Source of the DNA: Homalodisca vitripennis
Lineage: Eukaryota > Arthropoda > Insecta > Hemiptera > Cicadellidae
Reading direction: 5' to 3'
Assembly (NCBI RefSeq): GCF_021130785.1
Contig: NW_025777599.1
Span: 28,361 to 92,360, forward strand
DNA length: 64,000 nucleotides
This document shows, in pieces, positions 12,136-21,614 of this stretch (position 1 is its first letter; every line of letters starts with the position of its first letter). The notes beneath the pieces were generated by a model. The model had not been told where the DNA came from, made no database searches, and saw nothing but the letters and a program-made list of their open reading frames with translations. The translations under genes were made by a program, and so were the position numbers.

Positions 12136-13177
12136 ATGGTACTTACACCCAAACAAGAAAAAATTTTGCGGTAATTACTGTAGCAGACGACCACCACACG
12201 GGCTTTATTCAATAGAAGGTGTTGGAGACCACAAACGCCAAGGACAGTACAGTGCAAACCATTCCTCCTGTTAATTCTGCTAATGATCTCGTCCAGCGAA
12301 CGCTTTTATAACCGCGATATCTGGATAGAATTTTTGAAAAAGAGCCAAGAGAAAGGTGTACCATTTGAACTAGTTGTGTATCACGAAGGACATGTTAAAG
12401 TGTACTGTTGCGGGAATCACAGAACTTCTTCTTGTCCAGATTCAGACCATTTCCAGATCAATTCGGAAAGCTTGTACCGCTGAGAAACGCGCACGGTGGT
12501 ATACAGTTTTGCCCAAGTCTGTATAAAAATGTTAGAGTACGGTTGTGTAAAATCCCACACGCCTCACGTTGCATCATTCTCACGGAGCGAACTATACCTA
12601 TTAGGAAACCTGTTACAATCTACAGACACGTACTGGCATCAAAGTGTTACAGTGACATCAGCTACAACGTAGCGTACGGCCCTTTGCCTGACGGACTGCC
12701 GAGAGGAGAGAGGAACAAAGTGTTTGCAGGCGTAAACAATCTGTGTCAGGTCAGAGTCTCTTTACATCCCGAATTTCTCAAGGCGGCTCTACCAACGGTG
12801 CCCATGTATTGCGACAGATTCGGAATAAGTCTGCGGGACGGGGTGTATAGCATTACAGACCGTAAGCAGTTTGAGGCGTGGAGGCGGTTCACAGGAGCCA
12901 ATCCGAGTGAGTTCTGGCTACTCAACTCTTACCTAATTCACATACACGTTACAGTGAGAAACCCCCAATCGCACAGTTAAAAGGGTTTATGGATAAGACA
13001 GTAGAGAACGACAAGTATACAGTGGCCGAGATCCCCCAGTGGAGGGACGGCTGGAAAGAGAAACCTTTGTGTTCAGATCACGGGGACGAGTACAGAGATA
13101 CCCGAGATCCGGTTATACTTCAAGAAACCTGGGGTACGGAAGCGTCACTTTGTGAAAATCATTCACTTCCTTCGTAA
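12136..13177 (+). CDS. Unrecognised Maverick protein, about 340 residues, frame-disrupted
   Basis: No family recognised. A TATA-like CTTATAAA at 12070-12077 precedes an ATG at 12136. The clearest coding stretches are 12283-12483, 12480-12980 (about 165 residues, containing YRHVLASKCYSDISYNVAYG and RRFTGANPSEFW) and 12989-13177. The composition is that of a globular protein, with scattered Cys and aromatic residues. No transmembrane segment or obvious catalytic motif is seen. It sits between the packaging ATPase and the coiled-coil gene, a position compatible with a structural or morphogenesis role (inference). The exact start and stop are uncertain because of frame changes. Confidence 0.55.
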
Positions 13178-13236
13178 AACCAAAAAAAGGGCAATGTTCT
13201 TCAGACAAGTCGAACTACCACCTTAAAAATTGAGTG

Positions 13237-13244
13237 TATATAAG
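13237..13244 (+). promoter_or_regulatory. TATA box of the coiled-coil gene
   Basis: TATATAAG lies 40-47 bp before ATG 13284, the spacing expected for a short leader. Confidence 0.6.
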
Positions 13245-13283
13245 TGTTAAACGGACAGATGTGTGGTTTCATCATTGATAAAG

Positions 13284-14228
13284 ATGGAGCGGAACGAGAA
13301 ACAGCTAAAGGCCGAGATAATCAAAGTTAAGCGAACGGCTATTAAACGAAAAGTACAAGGAGTTCAAACAAGGAAACCTGTCCTCCGAAGTCCGTCTGGA
13401 AAAACAGTACAAACCCCTCCTCTCGGAACTGCGAAAGCAAACCAAGGACCCCGATATTAAAGGGGAACCAAAAGAAGAGCATGACGAGGACGGTATAAAA
13501 GACGAACCAACCAAGTTTTCTCCACCCGTAACGTCTTCTCCGCGACAGTTACCAGCTGTAACACAATAAAGTGCTGGAAACCACGGTACCCTTACGTAAG
13601 CACGGCCCTCTCCACGGCCGAAGGTCAGCTGGAGGCCTCACAGTGGGTCAAAGATTTCATATCCAGAACGCGTTGACTGTCAAGTACATGAAGGCACTTA
13701 ATGAAGGACATTCCCAGCAATAGAAAGATTGATTCCATATACGGTCCACGCTACGAAAACAGTACACTAATGGTCCGGGAACAAACCGTTAACGTTTCGA
13801 TAATGACGGCAGTATAGTCATAGATGACGTACCACTACACGCCTACAAAGGGTCCTTTATGAATTGCTCTTCAAACGTGCACCACTCAAGGAAGAGTACG
13901 ACGAAAACGATTTACAACGCTTACAGGGATATAATGAAGCGGACAACAGGCGCACAAAAGAGGTTACAATTATAAAAGCAACATAAACCGTAACAAACCT
14001 CAACAAAATATGAGCTCGTAATTTCAAAGTTAATCCCCAAAACACACACTGGTAAGGGATTCAAGGACCTGTCCACGTCCTGACCCTGTGTACTATGACG
14101 ACCCGAATGAATTGTGTGAGAGGCTAAGAGTGTTGGTAAGCTCCGCTGAGGCCGGTAATACGGGGCATAAAAACGAGATTATTAACATCGTAGAAGAGCT
14201 GAGGGAGCTAAAACTCATAAAGCGGTAG
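13284..14228 (+). CDS. Coiled-coil protein with conserved polinton C-terminal domain, frame-disrupted
   Basis: Starts MERNEKQLKAEIIKVK, an amphipathic Lys/Glu-rich helix likely to form a coiled coil, followed by an acidic Pro/Ser linker (about 13450-13560). The C-terminal third (about 13720-14228) includes ENSTLMV, LLFKRAPLKEEYDENDLQR, and a final helix VEELRELKLIKR after DDPNELCERLRVLVSSAEAG. I recognise this C-terminal pattern as a domain of unknown function that is common in polinton-related proteins of arthropods and cnidarians. I believe it is DUF8207, but the name is from memory. Function unknown; possibly a virion or scaffold component. The stop is TAG 14226-14228. Confidence 0.7.
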
Positions 14229-14260
14229 TTGGTAACGCCAGATACAGAGCTCTGGTATAA

Positions 14261-15628
14261 ATGTATAGACAAAACCCCGTAATGTACAGTTTCGAAATGA
14301 GCGTGGACAAGTTTGGTCGCACCGGTAGTGAGAGGCCGGTAAGAGAGGTCCGCCTGGACAAGGATTCAGTCTCACAGTCGACGGCAACTACGATATCAAA
14401 GGCAAACGGTTATGTAATCGTGGGCCGATGCGCAGCAGAGTCTAGACGTTGTAAACTTGCAGACCTTGAAAAATAATGTGGATAGCGCAGTCCCTCAAGA
14501 CTGTGGTCTGACGTTTCGCTTGTATCCAAGAAAAATGTGATGGACGCTAAAGGTAACAGGATTAGCAACATAGGTGATGCTATACTCTGGACCGATGCTC
14601 TGACTCTTCGTCGTCTTGCTAGTGAGGTGCCCTATAAGGACACGGACAGCAAATATTACAGGTTTGACAACTACAGATTGCGCATGATAGGTGATCCCAC
14701 TGGGGATACAGATGCAGTGACGCTAAAATATCTTAAAACGAACACTCTAAAAAGAAGTAGTGATGGTAACGTCTGGGAATGTGATAACAAAAGACTCGGA
14801 GAGATGGCTGATCCTCTTCTCGCTGGTGACGGGGTAAACCTGCAGACCTTGGACAAGAAATTAAAAGACACCAAAACAGATATGACCCGGTCTATGCTCA
14901 AGACACTAAATGCGAATAAACTCGATGCCATAAAATTAATAGACTACCTAACGTAGCTGACCCCACGAACGAAGCGGACGCCGTCAACTTGCGAACGCTA
15001 AACAAAAGAACACTAAAGTTCGATACTGAGATAAATAGACGCTAAAAAGAGAAGAATAATCAACTTTGAGCGATGGTGAGGGACTGGGCGATGCTGTGAC
15101 TCTGTCACAACTACGTACCCTTACACCTATCAAGAGTATTTACAGATTCTACCGTTTACATTCGATAATTTTCAGAACTCTGCATGGTTGGATAGGCCAG
15201 TCGAGCCTACGGACGCTACGACCTAAACGATATGTAGATAGGGCACTATCACTTCTAACCTCAGATGAAAGACGGCTACTGGAGTTTTGGACGTATGCGT
15301 CTGAGCGAGATAGAAGAGCCTCTATACGAGGGCGAAGCTGTTAATCTGAAATACTTTCAAAAAACACGCCATGAACAGAGCGGGGCGAAATTGGAACGCA
15401 CAAACCGGTAAAGTCACTAATCTGGGAGATCCTACCCGAAATGAGTGACGCGGTGTCCATGAATTACCTAGTGAGAGTACTGAGCGAGGTCTATTACGGT
15501 ATGTACAAACTACTGGCTCCGACGCTGGACGCTATACATTAACCGATAAAGAGACGAGTGGATCAGCTTCAACATTGTCAAACCCATACTTTAGAGATCC
15601 AGTGAGCAGGGTTAGATCGAAACCGTGA
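14261..15628 (+). CDS. Phage-tail-fibre-like repeat protein (putative virion fibre), frame-disrupted
   Basis: Starts at ATG 14261 (or 14282) and ends at TGA 15626-15628, about 450 codons. About nine degenerate repeats of 20-40 residues share the core G/A-D-P-x4-D-A-V-x-L-x-x-L. Examples are RMIGDPTGDTDAVTLKYL (about 14683-14735), EMADPLLAGDGVNLQTL (about 14803-14856) and NVADPTNEADAVNLRTL (about 14950-15000). Further copies lie near 14430, 14570, 15080, 15200, 15320 and 15430. This pattern is very like the collar/shaft repeats of bacteriophage tail fibres and related trimeric receptor-binding fibres. A role as a capsid spike that binds cells is inference. No transmembrane segment. Frame changes occur, notably near 14430, 14950 and 15150-15300. 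Confidence 0.7.
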
Positions 15629-15695
15629 TGGTTTTATTTATATGTGAGTTGTTGCTGACATTTTTTACCGTCAGTTTACTTTAGAACCTGGCGAG

Positions 15696-17285
15696 ATGTG
15701 GGTCTTGGTATTCATTCTATGTGTAGCTCCTCTGATTGCTGCTAATAAAACTTTGCTGTACTTGGAGAGATTACGGCTATCTCGATACTAAATACCTCAG
15801 AGCTATCCACAGACATTACACAGGCGATCGTTAGGTTTCAAGAGACGTTCGGCTTGAATGTGACCGGATATGTAAATTGAGGAGACGACTAACTTAATGA
15901 ACCAGCCCAGATGCGACAATTCAGACGAGTTAATTAGCGTCTTTCACTGCAAGCCCAAACTACGGATGGCGGAAAAAACGATATTACCTGGTTTATGTAC
16001 GGATAGTAATTATCAGTATGACCAACTATGTCGGGACGCGTTTCGCCCTATTCTCAAGACATTCCAACCTGACCTTCCGGCGGGACCCTATAAGTCCCAC
16101 AATCATTTTAAGTATCACTCCCAGGAAAAATCATCTTTCGTATTATCTACGGAAAAATTGCAGTAGAGTGTTTGATGGTAGGGGCGGTTCAGTGGGTCAC
16201 GCCTTTCTCCCTATATTGGGGATGAACCCAGACAGATGTTCATATGGACGGTGAAGAAGATTGGGATTATACAATGGATCTACCTGCGCCCGGAAAAGTT
16301 TCCTTCTTTTTGGGTTCTATTACACGAAATTGGACACGCTCTAGGCTTGCAACATTCATCACTTTCGTCGTCTATAATGTATCCTTTTTATTTTGTACCT
16401 CATGGTATTTCAAATCTTTACCAATATGATTTAGACAGAGATGATCAAATGGCAATACAGTATATTTACGGACCACCGGCCCCCTCCACCTCAACATCCA
16501 CTACAACATCTACAACACCATCCCACAACAACAACAACATCAACTACGACGACAACATCGGCTACCAATAGACCAATAGAGGTCACGCCTACGCCTACAC
16601 CTACAGATTTGGACATTTGTAATTTAAGACACAAACTCAACACGTTCTTAGTAGTGAGAAACAGACTATACGCGTTTTTACGGTAAATACGTTTGGATAC
16701 TAAGCCTGAACGAAGCCCATAGAACGCGTGAAGAGTTTACCAATCCTATGATAATTACAGAGTGGTTGACTTTCTTACCGTCAGACTTTACTAACGTTTT
16801 TCGGCCGTGTACCAGAGACCGAACGGGGACGTAGTCATGATCGTAGACAGAACTCTATACGTTATAGATTACCCGTCACTTAGACTGTCCAATCAAAGAC
16901 CCATTAGCAGAATCGTACACATACCAGAGTTAAGAAAGTCAATGCAGCGTTAAACAGTAATATGGGTAAAAACACTACGTCTTCGTTGATGACAAGTTTG
17001 TTGTAGAGTTAAAACGAATGCACCCTCACAGGCACCATGTTGGGGATGACTTCAAGCGTACTCCCCGGTGTTCCGGGGTCCATAAAGGGAGGTTTCAGAT
17101 ATAAAAACGGTCGTATTTATTTTATAACAGACAGTTACGTGCTGGAGTTTGACGAGTTTACCGGTACTGTCACAAAATCCGAGGCGGACATCTTCGACGT
17201 ACTGCAGATTACCTGTGTGCGTGAATCGCTACTCAAACAGTTGTATAAAGTGATACGGTATATAAATGGCGAACCACAAACGTAA
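15696..17285 (+). CDS. Full-architecture matrix metalloproteinase (MMP), frame-disrupted
   Basis: A secreted zinc endopeptidase of the metzincin/MMP family. Domains in order: signal peptide from ATG 15696 (MWVLVFILCVAPLIAA); peptidoglycan-binding-like prodomain helix (RFQETFGLNVTG, about 15834-15870); cysteine switch PRCDNSD near 15906-15926 (canonical family form PRCGxPD); catalytic-domain FDGRGGSVGHAF near 16170-16205; zinc site HEIGHALGLQH at 16323-16355, followed by the Met-turn SIMYP at about 16371-16385; Thr/Ser/Pro hinge (about 16470-16600); and a hemopexin-like propeller (about 16605-17270) bounded by Cys codons near 16614 and 17213 as in MMPs. About 530 codons, normal for an animal MMP. 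It lies between structural genes on the same strand and overlaps the next start by 20 bp, so it belongs to the element and is not a neighbouring host gene. Insect granuloviruses also carry MMPs (established). Frame changes break it. Confidence 0.9.
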
Positions 17286-18199
17286 TTCAAACAGAGTGAA
17301 ACGAGCTGTCAAGCGGGGTAGAGGTATAGTGACCAGCGTACTGAAACAACGCACTGCCCGCTGTAGGCACCATAATAAACCGTGCTGTTGACGCGTTACC
17401 TGTCGAATTACAACCCTTCCCGGCGGCTATCAGTACTGTGGGCCAGGTACGAGATTAGGGGTGAGATTGGCAAGGGGTGATAAGGGGTATTAACAAACTC
17501 GATTCTGCCTGTAAGCTCCACACGATATAGCGTACTCGAAATACACGGATTTAGAACACCGGCGAGAGGCCGACAAGGAATTGGCCGAAAGAGCTTGGCA
17601 AAGGGTGAAATCGGGAGACGCTAGTGTAGGAGAAAGGGCCGCTGCCTTAGCAGTGACGGCAGCAATGAAAGCTAAAACAGCGTTTGGGGGTGGGAGAAAG
17701 AAAAAACCAAAGACAAAGCGAGGGAGGGGTAAACCTAAGGGCAGAAGGGCTCTACCTGAAACCGTATCCAAAGAGGGGAGGTGGTGGGGTGAGGAAAAAG
17801 AAGAGGTATTGTAAAAAAAAAACAACAATCTCGATACCGATAAAACCTCTAACAAACCACGAATTGATCCGTTATGCGAGGCTACTCAATATTCCAAGCT
17901 TTCGAGGTGTCTACATGAGGGACACACTGCCCAAGACCCCGCGGCAGTACGAGTCGGCCATAGTTAACCTGGACAGTTCCCACGGTGAAGGTACGCACTG
18001 GGTCTGTTATAAGAAACTCGGAGACAGAGTGTACTACTTTGATAGCTTTTGGAAATCTGAGACCGCCGGTAGAACTCGTATCCTACTTTGGATCAGGGGT
18101 GAGCGTACAGTATAACTATGAGCGTAAAACAGTCCTGAGGACTCAGTAGTCTGCGGTCACTTGTGTTTAAAGTTTCTGGCGCGTAATGTTTTCACTTAA
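17266..18199 (+). CDS. Polyprotein: parvovirus-type phospholipase A2 domain plus adenain-like cysteine protease, frame-disrupted
   Basis: ATG 17266 opens a Lys/Arg-rich N-terminus. A PLA2 domain follows: Ca-loop-like GPGTRLG... near 17440-17470, then DSACKLH (about 17501-17521) and DIAYS just beyond; the catalytic His-Asp pair is split by two extra bases (AC at 17522-17523). A helical segment (ELAERAWQRVKSGDA), a very basic tract (17690-17745) and a GLYLKPY element lead into the protease. The Ulp1/adenain-type protease shows GVYMRDTLP, catalytic His in GTHW (17996-17998), Asp in YFDSF (18041-18043) and Cys in VVCGHLCLKFL (18152-18154). The stop is TAA 18197-18199. Adenain-like proteases mature virion proteins. 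Viral PLA2 domains help particles breach endosomal membranes (family knowledge). Whether it is one chain or two genes near 17814 is uncertain. Confidence 0.85.
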
Positions 18200-18239
18200 C
18201 GGAGCTGCTCCACACGTATCTTGCGAGGTCTTTCCACCA

Positions 18240-18874
18240 ATGGATTTGAGCGATGGAGAGTACGAGATTGGTCTAATTGATCTCTCGACGTACTATACGA
18301 TACCAAACATTGAAAGAGGTGTGGAATGACATGTTCCACTACGGAGTCGACAAAGAAATAGTGATAGACGAGGGGTCGTATGAAATTGAAAAACATAGAA
18401 GAATATATCAAGTCGCACATTGACGGAAGTGTGACGTTCAGTCTTAAGGCAAACAATAACACGCTAAAGTCCGAAGTATCGTGCAGTGAAGCGATACATT
18501 TTGAAAAGCCGAATTCGGTAGCCTCTCAGTACTTGGGTTTCACCGCTAAGGAACTGGAGCCTCATAAGACCCACATGTCCGACCTCCCCGTCAGTATTTA
18601 TTGGCGGTAAACACGATACGTGTCGAGTGCAACATTGCACGCGGTTCCTTTCAAAACGGTATGGAAGGACACGTGTTGCACGAGTTCTACCCCGATGTGG
18701 CTCCCGGGTATAAAATAGTTGAGAAACCGAGCACTGTCATCTATTTACCGGTGAACGTCCGCAGGGTGAACAATATAGAGGTCTCCTCTCAGAGACCAAA
18801 ACGGCGATTTAATCAACTTTAGAAACGAACCCGTCTCGTTACGCTTGCACATTAGGAAGCGGCAATGGGTCTAG
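18240..18874 (+). CDS. Minor capsid protein (penton-like, single jelly-roll)
   Basis: Starts MDLSDGEYEIGL at 18240. The first part (to about 18370) is in another frame from the continuous stretch at 18380-18600. The frame changes again near 18600 and 18800. The C-terminal motif PGYKIVEKPSTVIYLPV (about 18703-18753), then VNVRRVNNIEV and LRLHIRK near the end, is characteristic of polinton minor capsid proteins, which form pentons at capsid vertices. The stop TAG 18872-18874 overlaps the major-capsid start by 10 bp, so the two are tightly coupled. About 210 codons, close to the family size. Confidence 0.85.
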
Positions 18875-20176
18875 TATTTAGAGAAGTGTCTGCTCAGGCA
18901 TTGGCCAGTAAACCACCGGAAGACGGTAGTGTTAACATCGCGAAACATTCGGTTTCTAGCGTCACTGGGGTTCAAATATGGCGCTACTGGCAATAGAGTC
19001 GGCCCGCAGAGTATGATGAAGTTGTTACAGGTTGGGAGTTTCACTCTCATAAGCCTTACGCCTCGTCAACTCTGAAGAACAACGGACGAAATCAGAATTC
19101 CGATAAGTCAACAGGATATAATTACGGCACCGTTCGAAAGCAGTATACACATCACTGGTAAAGTGAGTACTAAGAAAGCCGACGGGAGTGAGGCCAGTAT
19201 CTCACTAATAAAACAATGCCATCCGCATTTTTATTCGACGATGTAAGGTACGAGATAGGCGGTATAGAGGTTGACAGAACGAAAAATGTAGGTATAACGA
19301 GTACTATAAAAGGACTTACTCTCCATTTAGGGATGAAGAGCAAAAGTGTCTCGTAAACGCGTGCTGGCTCGGTCCCAATACGACAAGTGAGGCCCGGTGA
19401 ATTTTACATATTCGGTGCCTCTGAAACTTTTGATGGGTTTTGCCGAGGATTACAAGAGAATTGTTGCGAATGTTAAGCAAGAGCTTGTTCTCTTGAGGTC
19501 AGCTACGGATGTCAAACGCCGTTATCTCACCGGACGCGTCAAACCTCGACTTTCAGATTACATCGCTCGAGTGGCGTGTACCACATGTTACAGTGTCAGA
19601 TAGTTACAAAATTAAAATTATTGCGCGTGATTGAGAAAGACACTTTGATTCACCTACCGTTTCGGTCCTGGGAACTTCACGAATATCCTTCACTACCGCA
19701 AACGACTCGACAGAGCTGGACAATAAAAACGAGTTCGCAAATTGAAAAGCCTCGGTACGTGGTGCTGGCCTTTCAGACCGGTAGAAAGAACGACCTAAGA
19801 AAGGACGCCTCTACTTTTGACCGTTGTGCCCTTACGAATGTTAAACTTTATCTGAATTCACAGTACTACCCTTACGACAATGTCCACGGCGATCTCTGTA
19901 TATTTTACGACATGTACACACGATTCCAAAGTTCGTACTATCAAAAACCAGGGTCTCCGCTGGTTGACTTTAAAACATTCACGTCTCATGTGCCTCTGTA
20001 CGTGATTGATTGTTTCCAAGCAGAACGATTCGATCAAGTCGGGACCTGTAGATGTTAGGTTGGAATTTGAAGCTAAGGAGAATTTCCCGCCAAACACAGC
20101 TGCATACTGTCTCCTACTGCATGACTCCCACATGGCGTACACAGTGCTCACCGGTTCGGTACAACGTATAATGTAG
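18865..20176 (+). CDS. Major capsid protein (double jelly-roll), frame-disrupted
   Basis: ATG 18865 overlaps the minor capsid stop. About 435 codons, ending TAG 20174-20176. The conserved YEIGGIEVDR segment at about 19249-19278 followed by NVGITST is typical of polinton major capsid proteins. Further family-like stretches are RYVVLAFQTGRKNDL (about 19753-19797) and LNSQYYPYDN (about 19852-19881) in the longest intact piece at 19576-20058. Polinton capsid proteins adopt the double jelly-roll fold shared with adenovirus hexon-lineage viruses (established knowledge). Frame changes occur around 18990, 19350, 19520 and 20020. Confidence 0.9.
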
Positions 20177-20203
20177 GAGCGGTTGGTGGTGGTGGGGGAA
20201 CTC

Positions 20204-20212
20204 TTATAAATA
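20204..20212 (+). promoter_or_regulatory. TATA box before the 20246 gene
   Basis: TTATAAATA lies about 35-40 bp upstream of ATG 20246. Confidence 0.6.
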
Positions 20213-20245
20213 GCTGAATTTTGTACGTGTGTCTCATTCTGTGTC

Positions 20246-20614
20246 ATGGAGGAGCTAAACAGTTTTCTAAACGAGCCTGACTCGCTCGATGCGATCCGAT
20301 ACCTAAAATTAAAGACCGAACTACTCTGCAAGGTCGAGGGTATGCGAAGACTCTTTGCTCAATTTAGACCTACAGTTAGAGTAACCAGTGACCCTTATAA
20401 TTACGACCATTTCAAGGAATGCGTGTGGTCACGACCCGAGGCTACGTCAGGTCCTGACACTTGTGGGTGCTACTATATGGATTCATACATTGGAGGTGCG
20501 ATTACGATTTTGGATCAGTTAGTTGGTATGTACGACCCGTTTCTTTCGAGATTACAGGCTCTACTTGAACCCTTCCGTGATAACGCAAACACAGTATTGT
20601 TAGGGTGGGGGTAA
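20246..20614 (+). CDS. Intact small protein, 122 residues, unrecognised
   Basis: One of the few element genes uninterrupted from ATG (MEELNSFLNEPDSLDAIRY) to TAA. Predominantly helical and acidic at the N-terminus, with a CGCYYMDSY stretch mid-protein and hydrophobic helices toward the C-terminus. No signal peptide, no clear transmembrane segment and no known motif. It has its own TATA box and follows the major capsid gene, as late or accessory genes often do. Function unknown. Confidence 0.65.
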   Translation: MEELNSFLNEPDSLDAIRYLKLKTELLCKVEGMRRLFAQFRPTVRVTSDPYNYDHFKECVWSRPEATSGPDTCGCYYMDSYIGGAITILDQLVGMYDPFLSRLQALLEPFRDNANTVLLGWG

Positions 20615-20660
20615 TTGTATAAATTGAGGGTTCCTGATGCTAGACTTCATTAGCTCAATC

Positions 20661-21097
20661 ATGTCTGACCGGGAGGGGCCTAACCAGTGTACCATAACTC
20701 TTCAACTGCTTAAAGATAACGTAACTGTTAGCACTAATAAATTAGATGTAGAAGAGGGCGAGTCTGATTACGGAGATGATTACGATGTAAGCAAACTCCC
20801 AGAGTTTGATGCATTTAGAATCATATTTGAGAGATATGAAACCTGTTAGCGAAGGATACGAGGAGACTGTTCTTGAGGATTTTGCTAATGTAATATTCAA
20901 GAAAGAGGGTAGCTCTGTTGGTGAACTAAGCATTAATGTGAAAGAGTGGCATCTGTTCCACTCTAAAAATATTTTACGTCAAGGATTTTCCCGCCTTTGA
21001 CGGTTTCGTGTTTGCGTATCTACAACACACTGTTGAGGATGATTTAGAGTTCTGCATGTATTGTAGCGATTACACATACGAGGTCCGTTACAATTAG
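20661..21097 (+). CDS. Acidic small protein with internal repeat, unrecognised, frame-disrupted
   Basis: A TATA-like TGTATAAATTG lies at about 20617-20627, with ATG at 20661 (MSDREGPNQC). A strongly acidic stretch (EEGESDYGDDYD) is followed by LPEFDAFRIIFERYE. After frame changes near 20850 and 20970, a similar FPAFDGFVFAY segment appears, ending at TAG 21095-21097. The two PxFDxF segments suggest an internal duplication. About 145 codons. No family recognised. Acidic, aromatic-rich small proteins of this kind are often regulators or host-factor mimics in viruses, but nothing here shows that. Confidence 0.5.
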
Positions 21098-21131
21098 AAA
21101 ATTTAAATCTAACCGTATTTTCCTAGCCCTC

Positions 21132-21215
21132 TTATTGGTCAAAATAAGCACGTCGCTGATTGGTCTAAATTGGGTATATAAGGAGTAGTGTGAGGGGCTA
21201 CGGTCAGACGGGACC
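21132..21215 (+). promoter_or_regulatory. Duplicated promoter, copy 1
   Basis: Two inverted CCAAT motifs (ATTGGTC at about 21134 and 21159), the shared block CACGTCGCTGATTGGTC, a TATATAAG TATA box at about 21175-21182, and a downstream block ending GGTCAGACGGGACC. Nearly identical to 21527-21614. It is followed after 57 bp by ATG 21273. Confidence 0.75.
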
Positions 21216-21272
21216 TGGACTTCGTTGGGTGCTGGAATTCATTAGCTCTCCACCCACTCGGTGACATTCAAA

Positions 21273-21474
21273 ATGGGCGTCGAAGCGTTTGTAACTGTTT
21301 ACTTTTACAAAAAACGGGAAATTTATTAAAAAAAGGCCACATTAATTGCTACAAGTTTTCTTCCAATGCCGATATATACGATGTGAAGGACTACGACCAA
21401 ATTAGGGTTAGGTTTCCTCAGAATACGATTCAGACTTTGACTCTGACGAAGAGGAGGAGGAAGGAGGAGGATAA
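21273..21474 (+). CDS. Small protein with acidic tail between the duplicated promoters, unrecognised
   Basis: ATG 21273 (MGVEAFVTVYFYKK) runs to a stop near 21327 in the first frame. Downstream frames continue with YKFSSNADIYDVKDYDQIRV and an acidic tail DFDSDEEEEE ending at TAA 21472-21474. The gene would be about 65 residues if a single frame change is assumed. No family recognised. It sits exactly between two copies of one promoter. Confidence 0.4.
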
Positions 21475-21526
21475 AGAGGAGGTAGACGCGGAAAACGGAA
21501 CCCTTACTTCGTTAATTTGCTGCTTT

Positions 21527-21614
21527 CCATTGGTCGAAATAAGCACGTCGCTGATTGGTCTAAATTGGGTGGTATATAAAGGGGTAGTGTGAGGGGTTAC
21601 GGTCAGACGGGACC
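21527..21614 (+). promoter_or_regulatory. Duplicated promoter, copy 2
   Basis: Same element order as at 21132-21215, with a few substitutions and a short insertion before TATATAAA. Here the copy abuts ATG 21615 directly, so the first base after GGGACC is the start codon. Confidence 0.75.

Noticed and set aside
17490..17855. Minus-strand ORF of 121 codons over the PLA2/basic region
   Set aside because: The opposite strand carries recognisable PLA2 and protease motifs. The minus frame is hydrophobic mirror sequence of a Lys/Arg-rich tract.
19858..20331. Minus-strand ORF of 157 codons over the capsid end
   Set aside because: Overlaps the strongly supported major capsid frame and shows no motif.
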